From: a bacterium UBA1790 | GTDB taxonomy: Bacteria; Bacteroidota; Bacteroidia; Bacteroidales; Muribaculaceae | Direction of reading: 5' to 3' | NCBI GenBank assembly: GCA_002314465.1 | Contig: DCGA01000156.1 | Coordinates: 15,210 to 21,450 of the forward strand | Length of the DNA: 6,241 nt | Shown here: positions 5,378 through 6,241 of the stretch, in pieces | How the letters are laid out: every line of letters begins with the position of its first letter | Numbering within the stretch: position 1 is the stretch's first letter | Made by a program: the position numbers and the translations under genes | Notes under the pieces: generated by a model | The model's database searches: none | The model's input: only the letters and a program-made list of their open reading frames with translations | What the model was told of the DNA's origin: nothing

Positions 5378-6241
5378 ATGGTAAAAAACAAAATTCTTCT
5401 CATAACTCTGTATGCATTCACATGCATGAGCATTTGGGGTCAAAGCGACGGAGTGTGGTCGCTGAGCAATTGTATAGACCGTGCCAAGCAGGAAAACATC
5501 TCGCTTAAGCGCAACCGCATCTCGGCAGCCCAGGCAAAGATTTCGGTAGAGGAGGCTAAAAACAGCCGCCTCCCCTCGGTGTCGTTCTCGACCAACCAGG
5601 GCTTGACCAACCATCCCTTCCTCGCCAACTCATCGAGCATCTCGGGGTCGCAGGTCATCAGCAACACCCACAAGACCAGTTACAGCGGCAACTACGGCAT
5701 CAACGCAAGTATGCCCCTGTATGACGGCGGTGTAATCAAGAACACCATCAAGCAGCAAGAGATTATCTCACAGATTGCCGAACTCGACATTGAGTCAAGC
5801 GAAATCACAATCGTGGAGGAAATCACCCGCATCTATGTGCAGATACTCTATGCACAGGCTGCCATTACCCAAGACAAAGAGCAGATTGCCCTTGCACAGA
5901 AGCAGGTGGACCGCGCCCGCGCCCTGTTCAAGAGCGGTTTGCTCAACAAGGCCGACGTGTCGCAACTGGAGTCACAACTTGCCAACGACCAGTACCAACT
6001 CGTTGCCGACGAAACCTCGCGCGAGGAATATCTGCTCCAACTCAAGCAACTGCTCGAGATTGACGGTTCGACCGAGATAAGCATTTCCGACCCCGTGCTC
6101 GAGGACAACGTGCTGGCACCGCTTCCCGACAAGAAAGACGTGTATACCGCGGCACTGATGCTCCGCCCCGAAATCAAGGCGGGCCAACTGAGCATCGACA
6201 AGAGCGAGATAGACGTGAAGATTGCCGAGGCGGGCAACAAT
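5378..6241 (+). CDS. TolC-family outer-membrane efflux protein (partial, 3' end outside window)
   Basis: 288 codons are visible and the frame is still open at the window edge. A signal peptide is present (MVKNKILLITLYAF..., likely cleaved near Gly21-Gln22). Family features are WSLSNCIDRAKQENISLKRN (27-46), NSRLPSVSF (62-70), the PLYDGG turn (113-118) before a long helix (about 119-220), YAQAAI, ARALFKSGLLNKADV (180-194), and the start of the second half at AALMLRPEIKAGQ (258-270). TolC proteins form trimeric outer-membrane ducts that work with a periplasmic adaptor and an RND or ABC pump. With a usual family length of about 420-480 residues, roughly the last third is missing. It is the first gene after a promoter with a putative operator, so adaptor and pump genes are expected downstream. 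The next in-frame ATG (codon 17) would destroy the signal peptide, so the start at 5378 is kept. Confidence 0.92.
   Translation, partial: MVKNKILLITLYAFTCMSIWGQSDGVWSLSNCIDRAKQENISLKRNRISAAQAKISVEEAKNSRLPSVSFSTNQGLTNHPFLANSSSISGSQVISNTHKTSYSGNYGINASMPLYDGGVIKNTIKQQEIISQIAELDIESSEITIVEEITRIYVQILYAQAAITQDKEQIALAQKQVDRARALFKSGLLNKADVSQLESQLANDQYQLVADETSREEYLLQLKQLLEIDGSTEISISDPVLEDNVLAPLPDKKDVYTAALMLRPEIKAGQLSIDKSEIDVKIAEAGNN

Noticed and set aside
1..6241. CRISPR arrays, tRNA or rRNA genes, insertion sequences, attachment sites
   Set aside because: No spaced short repeats, cloverleaf sequence, transposase motif or flanking duplicated ends were found on either strand.

Overview
The window looks like a chromosomal segment from a gut-type member of the order Bacteroidales, near the Prevotellaceae or Muribaculaceae. 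The evidence is Bacteroidetes-style promoters (TAnnTTTG boxes before all four transcription units, in the two clearest cases with a TTG/TTTG about 19-20 bases upstream), A-rich start regions without a Shine-Dalgarno sequence, a secreted protein with a short type IX-secretion-like C-terminal tail, and a Bacteroidetes-type RmuC. Genus level cannot be read from the sequence alone.

Layout. (1) Bases 35-1338, minus strand: a compact three-gene operon with its own promoter and a strong terminator one base after the last stop codon. In transcription order it encodes an 84-residue protein with two membrane segments (holin-like), a 193-residue leaderless Amidase_3-type N-acetylmuramoyl-L-alanine amidase (endolysin-like), and a 137-residue lipoprotein that also has a C-terminal membrane anchor (the topology of a unimolecular spanin). 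The genes overlap by 38 and 4 bases. Together they form a complete phage-type lysis cassette (inner membrane, wall, outer membrane), with no phage structural gene in view. (2) Bases 1396-2790, plus strand: rmuC, divergent from the cassette. It is interrupted near its end by an in-frame TAG directly abutting an ATG; the last 68 codons continue in the same frame. (3) Bases 2870-5287, plus strand: a strong consensus promoter drives a 734-residue secreted modular protein with a beta-sandwich-like N-domain, a chitobiase/hexosaminidase C-terminal-type domain, two tandem OB-fold-like repeats that are still about 83% identical at DNA level in their core, and a short C-terminal sorting-like tail. It ends at a textbook terminator. 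(4) Bases 5291-6241, plus strand: a 10-base direct repeat with 21-base period just upstream of a promoter, then a TolC-family outer-membrane efflux gene that runs off the window. This is probably the first gene of an efflux operon.

The four units look functionally independent. The observations most worth following are the stand-alone lysis cassette with its u-spanin-like protein, the in-frame stop in rmuC, and the putative operator upstream of tolC. No RNA gene, CRISPR array, insertion sequence or attachment site was found.
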